Below are positions 16,628-24,687 of a DNA stretch of 55,738 nucleotides, piece by piece. A program made the translations under genes and the position numbers. The stretch's first letter is position 1. Every line of letters begins with the position of its first letter. The notes beneath the pieces are model-generated. The model was not told the DNA's origin. It saw only the letters and a program-made list of their open reading frames with translations, and did no database searches. The stretch is from Paenibacillus popilliae ATCC 14706 (GTDB taxonomy: Bacteria > Bacillota > Bacilli > Paenibacillales > Paenibacillaceae), in the NCBI RefSeq assembly GCF_000315235.1, contig NZ_BALG01000026.1, positions 1-55,738 on the forward strand. Direction: 5' to 3'.

Positions 16628-17635
16628 CTAGGCCGTCCCCAGGTATTCGGTGGCGTACCAGTTATTTAGGTCCGGCTGACTGGCCGGATTGTCGATCCAG
16701 GACCGGAGCTGCCGTACGAAATCATCCACCGGCTGATGCACCTCAACGAGATAGGACAGCGTGTTCGGATGGGCCGGGTAGGGCGGGGGATCATCCAGCG
16801 GGTACACGCCCGGACCCAGTCCGACATCATGCCGCGCCAGCTCGTCGCAGACATCCCTCACCCGGTGCGCTGCCGACAAGCAAAATTTAATGCCGGTGCA
16901 GCTCGGCGACGCCCGAGCCGAGGCGATGTTGCCTTGCCCCAGGGCGGCGGTCGTTTCGGTCCGAGCTGTCCGCAGCGCCTGGTAACTCAAATCGTCTGGC
17001 ACCCGGCCTTTCATGCGCTCCTGCATGCCCTCGTAATACTTGGACATGACATTCGCATCGCTGCGAACGTACCCTTCCAGAGCCCGGGCCGTTTCGATGG
17101 CATCACGTCCGCTGGCGATACCGTCCTGGATGATGTTGCGAATCACCTCCCCAGCGCCGTTGGATGTGTTCCAGATGCGATCCGACAGCTTCAGGCCGTA
17201 GCTGGTTCGTTCGATATGAGCGCGGACCGCTTCTTCATTGACCCTGACAAACATTCTTTCAATCCCGCTTTTGGTGACGCGGGGAATGGAAACCTTTTGC
17301 GTTATCAAATCAATGGTTACGGCTCGGTTATACCGGCTGCCGATTTCCACCGCCGCCGTGATATGGCCGTGCAGCGTCTCGGTCAGATTGTCCCGCAGCT
17401 CGTTAACCAGGAATCGGAGCTGGCCTTCAATGGCATCAAGCAGCCATTCCTCCGCCGGGCCGGAACCTCCGGGCCGGAGCGTGTCGGCGATCTCGTCAGC
17501 CAGCCGGGTGAACAGCTTGCGAACTTCCGGGTCTTGCCGCAGCCGCAGCTCTAGCCAGGCTTGCCGGGCCTTGAGCGCCTCGGGTGCATATTCGCCGGTG
17601 ATCCGTTTGATCTGATTGATCTCGTCGGGCTTCAT
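16628..17635 (-). CDS. Phage head morphogenesis / minor head protein (Mu F / SPP1 gp7-like)
   Basis: A 335-residue protein after the portal. It has the long helical N-terminal half and the C-terminal half with 'ALRTARTETTAALGQGNIASAR', 'RDVCDELARHDVG' and 'PPPYPAHPNTLSYLVEVH' that is typical for the SPP1 gp7/Mu F family ('R.E...a' and 'C..l.....p..HP.crc'). These proteins bind the portal and join head assembly. It overlaps the small gene upstream by eight bases. Confidence 0.88.
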   Translation of the reverse strand: MKPDEINQIKRITGEYAPEALKARQAWLELRLRQDPEVRKLFTRLADEIADTLRPGGSGPAEEWLLDAIEGQLRFLVNELRDNLTETLHGHITAAVEIGSRYNRAVTIDLITQKVSIPRVTKSGIERMFVRVNEEAVRAHIERTSYGLKLSDRIWNTSNGAGEVIRNIIQDGIASGRDAIETARALEGYVRSDANVMSKYYEGMQERMKGRVPDDLSYQALRTARTETTAALGQGNIASARASPSCTGIKFCLSAAHRVRDVCDELARHDVGLGPGVYPLDDPPPYPAHPNTLSYLVEVHQPVDDFVRQLRSWIDNPASQPDLNNWYATEYLGTA

Positions 17636-17925
17636 TCCCGTTTCGCCCCTTGTCGGGCCTGCGCCTCAAACAGCGCCTTGTTGCCGGTCGCCAGGGCGAA
17701 GTCCATCAGGGCGTCGCTTTTCTTGGCGATCCAGTCAGCGGCAGGCTCCAGGTCGCATTCCGGCGACCAGTATTCCTTTTGCTCAGATGGCACCCGGATG
17801 AAGTAGGGCGTCCCGAAAAAGCCGCGCGGTTCGATCATGGTCACATAGGCAAGCGAACCGACGGGCAGGGCGTAACCCAACGTGTCGGACACAATCATGA
17901 CCGGCTGCATCAGATGGTATTTCAT
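17632..17925 (-). CDS. Small phage protein between portal and head morphogenesis genes
   Basis: A 97-residue protein with overlapping ends on both sides, so it is translationally coupled to the portal and minor head genes. The N-terminal half looks like a small beta barrel ('MIVSDTLGYALPVGSLAYVTMIEP', 'GTPYFIRVPSEQKEYW'); the rest is helical. No known motif. It may be a head accessory protein. Confidence 0.75.
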   Translation of the reverse strand: MKYHLMQPVMIVSDTLGYALPVGSLAYVTMIEPRGFFGTPYFIRVPSEQKEYWSPECDLEPAADWIAKKSDALMDFALATGNKALFEAQARQGAKRE

Positions 17926-19424
17926 GCGGCACCGCCTTTCTTCAGCTCTTTTTTGATCGCGTCGATCTCCCCAAGGCCCAGCGCGCCGTCAGCTAGGCGC
18001 TCGCGCTCCACCTGGTTCATAAGGATCCGCTGCCGCTCGGTGTCGGCGTCTGGATCGTCGGAATCATACTCCCGCATGGTCGGGATGTAGGTCCGCAGGA
18101 ATTCGGCGGCAGAATCGGCGCTCAAGAACCGGCCTTGAATGGCCGTGTTCAGCCCTTGCGTCAGGGCGTTGATTGTGTCGGCCAGCTCCTTCTCGTCGCG
18201 TGGGTCGATCTCTTCCCATTCCAGCGAGGTTTCGAACGTTTCGAATTCCTGTCCGGTGTCCGCTTTAACCATCGCCAGCACCATGCGGGCAAGATGCTGC
18301 CAGTTGCTTGCGAAGTCGGCTCGCTTGCGGCTGATGTTGCGGACGAATACCGGCATTTGCTCCTGGACGCTGGACAAGCTACTGGGCGTGTGTACACCCA
18401 ACACAAACTCCGGCGTCTCCGACACGGCCACAATGCAATAGAAAATCAGCTTCAGCAGGCTGGCCGCGTCACCGGTGGAGCTTTTTACCTCAATGAAGCT
18501 CGCGTCCTCGCCGTCGGTCATGATCAGAAATTCCTTGCCGTCCAGGGTAATGGTGCGCCCCTCCTGGGCGTACTTGGCCGGGTCCTCGATCCCGAAGTTA
18601 TTGCGCAGGAATGCAGCCACGTCCTTGAGGTTGAATTTCAGGCGCGGGGTGGAGTGCATCTTGCTGCCTTGCAGCGCATGCAGCATGACATCGTGATAAG
18701 CCTTCAAGAACGGCTCGATGGCTTCCAGCTCGCTTTGCCCGAACAGGCGTGTTTCGTCCATTTCGTTGGCGAAATGCTCAATCGGAATGAAGCCCAGCAA
18801 GTTCGGTTCTTCATGCTCTGCCGGGAACCCAGGGATCGGATCGCCCTCCAGGCGAATCTTGCGCCGCTCGGCGCTGATCCATTGCGTGACCTTCGTATTC
18901 CGGCGGCTTCCGGTTTCGTCCGTCCATTCCATGTTCGATACCAGGACATATTCTTCGACCCGGCCCGTCATCGGATTGCGATTAATGGAATCAACTTCCT
19001 CGTTCGGGATGATCGTATACACCAGGCGCGATCCTGTTTCGGGGTACAGCGCGGCGTCCGTCGTTTCCCGCCTGATCCAGACGAAGCAATCACCTTCCAG
19101 CAGCGCCTTCTTATGCGTCCGATTCATCTTGGAGGTTTGACCGGCAAAGAAGGCATTGACGACTTCCTTCGCCGCGTCATCCTCCGAGCGGAAGGAAGGG
19201 ACGCTCATAAAACCGGCTTTTACATTAATGATCGGGCGGCAGAAGCCAGCGCCTAGTTTGTACGACTCTGCGTCGTTGTCGTATAGGCTGCGGGTCAGGG
19301 CATAATCAACCCGGCGGCTGTCCAGCTTGTAGCTGGAGAAGCCCAGGCCGACCATTGCGCCAACCCGGCGGCGCAGCTTGGAGATTTCGCCAGTAGCTCG
19401 CCGCCACCATGTGCCTAACCCCAT
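17922..19424 (-). CDS. Portal protein (SPP1 gp6-like)
   Basis: A 500-residue portal protein, which forms the DNA entry ring of the head and docks the terminase. The stem-like and wing-like regions are seen as 'GAGFCRPIINVKAGFM', 'ALLEGDCFVWIRRE', 'YTIIPNEEVDSINR' and 'SETPEFVLGVHTPSSLSSVQEQMPVFVRNISRKR' (short cores). The C-terminal helices carry 'FETSLEWEEIDPRDEKELADTINALTQGL'. Its length and its place directly after the large terminase agree with the family. It overlaps the terminase gene by ten bases. Confidence 0.92.
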   Translation of the reverse strand: MGLGTWWRRATGEISKLRRRVGAMVGLGFSSYKLDSRRVDYALTRSLYDNDAESYKLGAGFCRPIINVKAGFMSVPSFRSEDDAAKEVVNAFFAGQTSKMNRTHKKALLEGDCFVWIRRETTDAALYPETGSRLVYTIIPNEEVDSINRNPMTGRVEEYVLVSNMEWTDETGSRRNTKVTQWISAERRKIRLEGDPIPGFPAEHEEPNLLGFIPIEHFANEMDETRLFGQSELEAIEPFLKAYHDVMLHALQGSKMHSTPRLKFNLKDVAAFLRNNFGIEDPAKYAQEGRTITLDGKEFLIMTDGEDASFIEVKSSTGDAASLLKLIFYCIVAVSETPEFVLGVHTPSSLSSVQEQMPVFVRNISRKRADFASNWQHLARMVLAMVKADTGQEFETFETSLEWEEIDPRDEKELADTINALTQGLNTAIQGRFLSADSAAEFLRTYIPTMREYDSDDPDADTERQRILMNQVERERLADGALGLGEIDAIKKELKKGGAA

Positions 19425-21145
19425 ATTCTCAACCTCCTAAACACGCCAAGCAGCTTGTTGTCCAGAACGCCCGTGCTTTTCGCAATCGTCCGACAAGCCT
19501 CAAGGGCGTCTGGTCCGTCGTCATGTGCGCCCATTGGAAATTGTTTAAGCTGCTCTAGCAGCCGCTTGTGACGTGAATCAAATTTGATATATTTATTCTT
19601 CACATCCGGCTGGAGCGTCTGAATGCGCATCGTTTTATCGGTGTGCTGATTCACTTCCACGATAGGGAGATACAGCCCCAGCTCTGCCGATTTCTCAGCG
19701 ATTTTTTCCTTGAGGAACCATTGGAATTGGTTCGTCTCGCAGCCCAGTTTCGTATAGCCCCGGCCATAGCTCATGCGCAGCCAGCGCTCTTTCTCCATGA
19801 CATCGGTTATGATCGCGTCGGGGTGTCGCCGCTCAATGTCGGCGTCCAGCACGTACAAGTAACCGGTGCGCATATGCTTGGCAATCGTCAGGATGGTTGA
19901 GAAGTCGCTTTTTTTCGTCTTGCCAAGTGATGGATCGACGAAGCCGAAAAACTCGAATCCGACGGTGTAGTCCAGGGCCAGCGGGTTGTAGAAATCGAGC
20001 CATTCTTCATTGAACAGGCAATCCTCCGGGTTGATCGGTTCGTTCTGTTCTTCACTGTTAAAGCTTGCTTCGCCCTCGACCACTTTCATGACCATTAAAT
20101 CGTAATAGGAGAGCTTGGCTTCCCACAGCACCCGAGTTCCGGCCAGCATATCCTCGCGCCGATCCTGGAAGAAGGCGAGGGCGTCTTGCTCCCGGCTCTC
20201 GTTGTCCAGGTCGGTCAGGATCAACTCCCACTCGTCCCACAGGTCTTTGCGCGAGCTGAAGGAGAGGACCGCTTTATATTTGCGCGTCTGATAGCCCGGA
20301 TTGCGCAGGATGTTCGCCAGCAAGCTGTCATAGTGGAGGATCGTCCCGATATAGAAAATGTCCGTGTATGTGTCGCCGGACTTGGACACCGCCTTGAAGA
20401 ACCAGCTTGACAGCTTCTTGCGCTGCTGCGGCGTCAGGACGTTCTCGTCGTTCTCGATGTCATCGAGCAGGATCAGGTCGGGACGCCAATTTTTATGTTT
20501 CCGGCCCCGAACCTTCTTGCCGCTGCCGATGGCCTCGATCTTGATCCCGGTGCTGGTCAGGATGACATCGTTCCGCCAAACCTTGCCCTTCAGCTCGCCG
20601 AAGTCCTCGCGGATCGCGGCGTTCTCTTCGAATTCATCCCGGATCAGTTCCAGGAAGCCCTCTGCCTGATCGGAGCTGTCGGAGAGCATCAACACATACC
20701 GCTTGTACTCGTAGAGCGTCGCGTGGGCGGCATCCTTGAACGTGACGTTCGTTGACTTGGCGTGACCACGTGGCGCGGCAATGGCTTGCTTGCTGCCCGG
20801 CTGCTGGTTGATCTTCTTGGCCGCTTCGGCATCCATCGGAACGACGCCCTTCAGGACACCCTTGGTCCAAAGTTCGTCCAGCTCGCGGTGAAACTCTGGC
20901 GTTTCCCGGTTAAAGTAGTGACCGAAATACGCTTTGCCGAAATACTCCAGGTCGAGCGCTCCGAGCTTCCGCCGCAAACCTTGCTTCCCGGTCAGCGGCT
21001 TGCCGTCCCGAAACTGCTTGCGCAGCTCCAGGCGCTCGGGCGATTCGTCCCGATACAAATACACCTCCATGAGCTGCCGAGCGGCTTTCGTCTCCTGGAG
21101 GGCGGCGTTATCAGTTTTCTTGGCAAAATCTTTTAGAATACTCAT
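19415..21145 (-). CDS. Terminase large subunit (Mu gp28-type)
   Basis: A 576-residue packaging motor. The ATPase part has a Walker A-like motif APRGHAKST (about residues 124-132) and Walker B LILLDD (224-229, followed by the catalytic IEND). The nuclease part has 'GFVDPSLGKTKKSDFS' with its conserved Asp and, near the end, 'AHDDGPDALEA', typical RNase H-like terminase motifs. The size fits the family. It starts inside the stop codon of a 38-residue reading frame (ATGA). Confidence 0.93.
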   Translation of the reverse strand: MSILKDFAKKTDNAALQETKAARQLMEVYLYRDESPERLELRKQFRDGKPLTGKQGLRRKLGALDLEYFGKAYFGHYFNRETPEFHRELDELWTKGVLKGVVPMDAEAAKKINQQPGSKQAIAAPRGHAKSTNVTFKDAAHATLYEYKRYVLMLSDSSDQAEGFLELIRDEFEENAAIREDFGELKGKVWRNDVILTSTGIKIEAIGSGKKVRGRKHKNWRPDLILLDDIENDENVLTPQQRKKLSSWFFKAVSKSGDTYTDIFYIGTILHYDSLLANILRNPGYQTRKYKAVLSFSSRKDLWDEWELILTDLDNESREQDALAFFQDRREDMLAGTRVLWEAKLSYYDLMVMKVVEGEASFNSEEQNEPINPEDCLFNEEWLDFYNPLALDYTVGFEFFGFVDPSLGKTKKSDFSTILTIAKHMRTGYLYVLDADIERRHPDAIITDVMEKERWLRMSYGRGYTKLGCETNQFQWFLKEKIAEKSAELGLYLPIVEVNQHTDKTMRIQTLQPDVKNKYIKFDSRHKRLLEQLKQFPMGAHDDGPDALEACRTIAKSTGVLDNKLLGVFRRLRIWG

Positions 21146-21258
21146 GCGTCACCTCCGGCGGGCATGCTTCGCCACCCGGTCGCCTTGCTCGGCGCTGGTT
21201 GGCTATCACATGTGTTCCCGGTGATCCCCGGCCCTGCCGTAACAAGGTGCCGCTTCAT
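21142..21258 (-). CDS. Tiny linking ORF between LoaP-like gene and terminase
   Basis: A 38-residue frame, MKRHLVTAGPGITGNTCDSQ... ending MPAGGDA, fills the whole gap between two genes. Its ATG overlaps the LoaP-like stop (ATGA) and its TGA overlaps the terminase ATG (ATGA). The perfect fit suggests translational coupling, and the terminase ribosome binding site (GGAGGTGA) lies within it. Whether the peptide itself has a function cannot be seen. Confidence 0.5.
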   Translation of the reverse strand: MKRHLVTAGPGITGNTCDSQPAPSKATGWRSMPAGGDA

Positions 21259-21755
21259 TCCGGTGCCTGTTCAATCATTTCGATGCTAAAATCAATTTCC
21301 TTCGGTTCCCCGAACAACGTCATCCGCACCCGCGCCCGGCTTTTTCGCCGATCCACGCGAACGATCTGACCTTCCATGCTTTTTAGTGGTCCGTCGATGA
21401 CCGTGATTCGGTCGCCGTCGTTGACCTTGGACACCCCGATCAGCTCGCTGTCCTCACACCATTTGAGGACGTGGGCCATTTCCTTGACCGGCACAGGGGC
21501 GGGGTCCGGTCTGCCCAGGACTTCGATCACACTGTCCGGGCCGATCATTTTGTAATAGCTTTCATTGTCCAGCAATGTGTAGGCGAACACGTACCCCGGA
21601 AACAAAAGGCGAGACACTTCCTTGATCTTTCCCTGGTGCCGTTCCTTCAGCGTCCGCCGAGGGATCAGTGTTCGAATGTGCGGCGCGGTGCGGGCAAGCT
21701 TCTTCTGCACGTTCAGCTCTTCGCCGGTCAGGACGTGGAGGACGTACCAGTTCAT
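21255..21755 (-). CDS. NusG/LoaP-like transcription antitermination protein
   Basis: A 166-residue protein with a NusG N-terminal domain ('MNWYVLHVLTGEELNVQKKL', 'LIPRRTLKERHQGKIKEV', 'LLFPGYVFAYTLL') and a C-terminal KOW domain ('DGDRITVIDGPLKSMEGQIV'). The WYVL start, the 'lIPrR...r..Gk' part and 'lFPGYVF' are the hallmarks of the specialised paralogue LoaP, which binds RNA polymerase and suppresses termination in long operons. It is coded between terminase subunits inside the very long late operon, so processive late transcription is its likely task. The ATG at 21755 overlaps the DUF3486 stop. Confidence 0.88.
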   Translation of the reverse strand: MNWYVLHVLTGEELNVQKKLARTAPHIRTLIPRRTLKERHQGKIKEVSRLLFPGYVFAYTLLDNESYYKMIGPDSVIEVLGRPDPAPVPVKEMAHVLKWCEDSELIGVSKVNDGDRITVIDGPLKSMEGQIVRVDRRKSRARVRMTLFGEPKEIDFSIEMIEQAPE

Positions 21756-22321
21756 TCCTCGTCCGCCTCCAGTCGTTCGGCCACGCGATTGGCGACTTGG
21801 CTCAGCCGTTCGCACAGCTCCGGCTCGATGCCCTCCAACTCCGCGTAAACCTCTTTCTTGAATTCATCCAGCGCAACCTTCGTTTTCTCGGCCAGGTCGG
21901 CCTTGATCTTGTCCTTGTAAATCTGCGTCCGGGACAGGGACACCATGACGCGGGCCGCTTTGTCCAGCGGCATTTCGTCCCATTCCTCTTGCGCGGCAGC
22001 GAACTTCTTCGTCAGCTCACCGGCCATGATCTGCAAGCCGCCCTCGGTGTAATCCGCGTCTGGGTTTTGCTTGATCAACTGGATCAGCGCCTTGGTCTGT
22101 TCCTGCGCCTCCTGGAGCCGCTGCGTTGCCCGGCCTACACGGAGCGCATAGCGCCCGACGGAGCTTTTCGAAACCTCGAAGCCCTGGTCATACAGGAATT
22201 CAGCAATCTCGTTATAGGTGTACTTGGTGTCCAGCAGCATGGCGTCCGCCTGGTCCTTGAGGTGGACCGGCAATTCGTCCACCTTGGAGCGCACACGCCG
22301 CTTCTTGTGCTGATCTCCCAT
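21752..22321 (-). CDS. DUF3486 protein, Mu gp27-like small terminase
   Basis: A 189-residue protein of the Mu gp27 family (DUF3486). The N-terminal 'RRVRSKVDELPVHLKDQADAML', then a helix-turn-helix-like part with 'YTYNEIAEFLYDQGFEVSKSSVGRYALR' (core SKSSVGRYAL), and long helices after it are the usual layout. Mu-type phages place this protein directly before the large terminase; it probably recognises the packaging start. One base is shared with the gp26-like gene stop upstream. Confidence 0.9.
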   Translation of the reverse strand: MGDQHKKRRVRSKVDELPVHLKDQADAMLLDTKYTYNEIAEFLYDQGFEVSKSSVGRYALRVGRATQRLQEAQEQTKALIQLIKQNPDADYTEGGLQIMAGELTKKFAAAQEEWDEMPLDKAARVMVSLSRTQIYKDKIKADLAEKTKVALDEFKKEVYAELEGIEPELCERLSQVANRVAERLEADEE

Positions 22322-22644
22322 TAGATCGCCACTCCCGGATCGTCGGGAACGGAACCTTCCAGGAGGTCAATACCTTCCACCGTCAAACGGATCACGGCAT
22401 CATTGGCGTAGGCGTTATAGGAATTCACCCGTTCATTCGTGAATTCGGCGTACCCTTTTCCGACCAGGTAATCCAGGTGCTTCGATATGTCCGGGCTGAT
22501 GATGACGCCATCGTTCACCATCACGTTTACAAGCTGTCGGCACAACAACGAATTGTTGTGCCCTTTCGCCAGGCTCCGCATGATATATCCGCGCACTGCT
22601 TTGTTATGCTGCGCACCCCGATGGGCTTGTTCATCCATTACCAT
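22321..22644 (-). CDS. Mu gp26-like winged-helix protein
   Basis: A 107-residue winged-helix protein with 'LCRQLVNVMVNDGVIISPDISKHLDYLVGKGYAEF' (recognition helix around SPDISKHLDYLV). Proteins of this kind lie between gp25- and gp27-like genes in Mu-related phages. The ATG at 22644 is preferred because GGAGGTG precedes it by eight bases; a GTG nine bases upstream lies inside that site. The reading frame overlaps the upstream gene end by 14 bases. Confidence 0.82.
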   Translation of the reverse strand: MVMDEQAHRGAQHNKAVRGYIMRSLAKGHNNSLLCRQLVNVMVNDGVIISPDISKHLDYLVGKGYAEFTNERVNSYNAYANDAVIRLTVEGIDLLEGSVPDDPGVAI

Positions 22645-22906
22645 GACGGACACCTCCGATCAAACTGTCTTGAATTTTGTCCAGCTTCTTGTCAACGTTG
22701 TTCATCGTCCTGATAAAGTCTTCCCTCGTCGTATAGATGAAAGGAAGATCGGACCGAAGGTCGTCCAGCTCCTTTTCGAGAGCGGAAACCCGTTGGGCGT
22801 TTTCTTTGATTTGCCCCTTAATCTCGGACATGGACGTTTTGAGAAAATATCCGATGGCACCAATCCCCAGCATGGTGATCGTTTGCAGCGCCCAATTCAA
22901 GTCCAT
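22631..22906 (-). CDS. Membrane-anchored coiled-coil protein (Mu gp25 position)
   Basis: A 91-residue protein with one N-terminal transmembrane segment (about residues 7-24, 'LQTITMLGIGAIGYFLK') followed by a coiled coil ('EIKGQIKENAQRVSALEKELDDLRSDL' region). This layout fits DUF2730/gp25-like and XhlA-like proteins. It lies directly after the holin-like gene, so a lysis accessory or spanin-like task is possible; both family options stay open. Confidence 0.7.
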   Translation of the reverse strand: MDLNWALQTITMLGIGAIGYFLKTSMSEIKGQIKENAQRVSALEKELDDLRSDLPFIYTTREDFIRTMNNVDKKLDKIQDSLIGGVRHGNG

Positions 22907-22909
22907 CCG

Positions 22910-23365
22910 TTAACCCTCCCGCAGCTCCAGCGCCTCGGCAATGGCTGCGTTCTGCTTCAGCTCCAGTACCTTCGCTTCGATTGTGGTCTTGATATACTTG
23001 TCCAGGTCGCCAAGCGTGGACTTGAGCGCGTCGAGATAGTCCGGCTCCATCGTGCGCACGATTTCGTCATAGGCTTGCTTGGCGAGGGCGGCAAGCTCTT
23101 CCTGGGCCGCCTGTCCGTTCTTCACGGCGCGTCGCAGCTCCTTGGCCGTTGTCTGTTCGATGGTCTTGACCGTCTTCGTCGCCACGTCATCCAGCCGAGT
23201 GATTGCCGCCTGGGCAAGCGCTCGCTGATCGTCATTGGAGATTTTCGCCGCTTCGGCGGAAACCTTGGCCGTCGCCTTGCGGATGTAGTACAGGGTGTAG
23301 GACGACAACAGCGTCAACGCTGCCATCACCAGGCTGGATAGGATGTCTTGCGCCATTTCTTGCAT
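22910..23365 (-). CDS. LLH-family phage holin
   Basis: A 151-residue protein with an N-terminal transmembrane segment ('ILSSLVMAALTLLSSYTLYYI') and a long charged helical tail with 'AKQAYDEIVRTMEPDYLDALKST' and 'IEAKVLELK', the normal layout of the LLH holin family. Holins open the membrane for the endolysin. It follows the glucosaminidase gene by 34 bases. A damaged relative of it lies at 24.1-24.6 kb. Confidence 0.8.
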   Translation of the reverse strand: MQEMAQDILSSLVMAALTLLSSYTLYYIRKATAKVSAEAAKISNDDQRALAQAAITRLDDVATKTVKTIEQTTAKELRRAVKNGQAAQEELAALAKQAYDEIVRTMEPDYLDALKSTLGDLDKYIKTTIEAKVLELKQNAAIAEALELREG

Positions 23366-23399
23366 GCGATCATCCCTTTGTGAAAAATTTGAAAAAATG

Positions 23400-24137
23400 T
23401 CAACCTAAACGATGATTCCCTTTTTCCTTGCGATACTGGATCGTAAGGGTGCGCCAAAAGTCGTAGCTGCCGGTTTTAGGGTTCATGTGCGGGTAGTAGT
23501 ATTCCGCCGCCTCCTGCGCCCATTCCGGGGCCGGAATGTCCCGCTGGTTCTCCAGCTTCTCGATGCGCTCGGCCTGCTTCTCGATATGATCAACTTGCTT
23601 CTTGACGGTTTCCTGCAATTCCTCGAATGCTTTCTTTTCAGCTGCTGTCATGGGTTGAACTTCCTCCTTGATGTCATATTGATATAGATTCCAGTCGTCC
23701 ATGAGACGGATCAACTTGTCGGCATAGGCCGGGTCGGTGGCGTAACCGGCTGCGGCCACTTCGTGCGCTGCCGTCTGCCCATCCGCGCCCAGGACTTTGT
23801 GATAAAGCTTCCGGTTCCAGCTCACGCCGTTCTGGATGAGCGCCGAGTGGTCGGCGACCGATTCGCCCCAGTTGTTATATTTGCGGAATTTTGCATCAAT
23901 CGTAATCCACTTTCCGCCAGAATACTCCTTTGTAGCCATGTACACGAATCCCGCTGTGCCGCTGCCCTTAATCCCGAATAGGTTATTCGCCTTGACGGTC
24001 AGGCCGCTGTTGCCGTCGGCAGATTCGAGTATCCCTTGTGCGATGGTTATCGATGCAGGAACCTTGGTGATGTACATATCCGCGATGGCGTAAGGGGCCA
24101 GTTTGCGGATGAATTCAGCTCGCGTTAATTTTTCCAC
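23400..24137 (-). CDS. Endolysin, glucosaminidase (GH73-type)
   Basis: A 245-residue cell-wall hydrolase. Residues 1-155 are a GH73 N-acetylglucosaminidase domain: 'ITIAQGILESADGNSGL' holds the catalytic Glu, followed by 'NNLFGIKG' and 'FRKYNNWGESVADHSALI' and 'GYATDPAYADKLIRLM'. After a coiled coil (about 165-205) the C-terminal segment 'PEWAQEAAEYYYPHM...GSYDFWRTLTIQYRK' matches the tail of the amidase coded 1.6 kb upstream. The start is GTG at 24137, with AAGGAGG nine bases before. It lacks a signal peptide, so it needs a holin. Confidence 0.92.
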   Translation of the reverse strand: MEKLTRAEFIRKLAPYAIADMYITKVPASITIAQGILESADGNSGLTVKANNLFGIKGSGTAGFVYMATKEYSGGKWITIDAKFRKYNNWGESVADHSALIQNGVSWNRKLYHKVLGADGQTAAHEVAAAGYATDPAYADKLIRLMDDWNLYQYDIKEEVQPMTAAEKKAFEELQETVKKQVDHIEKQAERIEKLENQRDIPAPEWAQEAAEYYYPHMNPKTGSYDFWRTLTIQYRKEKGNHRLG

Positions 24138-24580
24138 TTTCCGATCCCTCCTTGGTGAATGTAAAGCCGTACATGATCAGGATTTGCCGATCCGTCGGGA
24201 CGCCCTCGAAGAATTCCGAATTTGCGGAAATTAGCGTGTCCCGGATCAGGCCGACCAGGCGCTTGATGCTTAAGCTGGCGGACAATCTCCGTGTACGCTT
24301 GCTGGGCAAGCTGTGTCAGTTCATCTTTGGATGTCCATCCTTCCTTGACGGACTGGCGCAGTTCCCACGCAATGGTCTGTTCAAAAGACTGGACAGTTTT
24401 CGTCGCTACGTCATCCAGGGGGTCGAGAGCCGCCTGCGCCTGCGCGCGTTTTGACTCCGCATCAATCTTAGATGCTTCCGCCGCAAGCTTGGCGCTCGCC
24501 CGACGTATGTAGACACTAAAGTCAATCCCGCCAGCGCCACATTCAATAACATCTCATTAATTGCGTCTTGCATCATGTAA
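24115..24580 (-). pseudogene. Broken second copy of the LLH holin
   Basis: From an ATG at 24580 the sequence reads MMQDAINEMLLNVALAGLTL and then shifts frame. The next frame gives VYIRRASAKLAAEASKIDAE and 'LDDVATKTVQSFEQTIAWELRQSVKEG' (cores LDDVATKTVQ and WELRQSVKEG), closely matching the intact holin's 'LDDVATKTVKTIEQTTAKELRR' region. A second shift is then needed to reach the closing part with 'SIKRLVGLIRDTLISANSEF'. Two frameshifts make it a probable pseudogene. It lies between Mor terminator and glucosaminidase gene, where a late lysis operon would begin. Confidence 0.75.
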
Positions 24581-24599
24581 GAGCCTCCTTTTTGGCAAT

Positions 24600-24635
24600 A
24601 AAAAAACCAGTAGGGCCTAAGCCTCTACTGGTAGA
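24600..24635 (-). terminator. Rho-independent terminator after Mor
   Basis: Inverted repeat CCAGTAG / CTACTGG with extra pairing inside, followed on the minus strand by a run of seven T. It lies about 55 bases downstream of the Mor stop and so closes the early/middle transcription unit before the late genes. A run of T on the other side (after GCAG) could make it work both ways. Confidence 0.85.
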
Positions 24636-24687
24636 ATAGCGCAGTTTTTTTGTTAGTTCTGGAAGGGGTTCCCCGACTTTTCGACCC

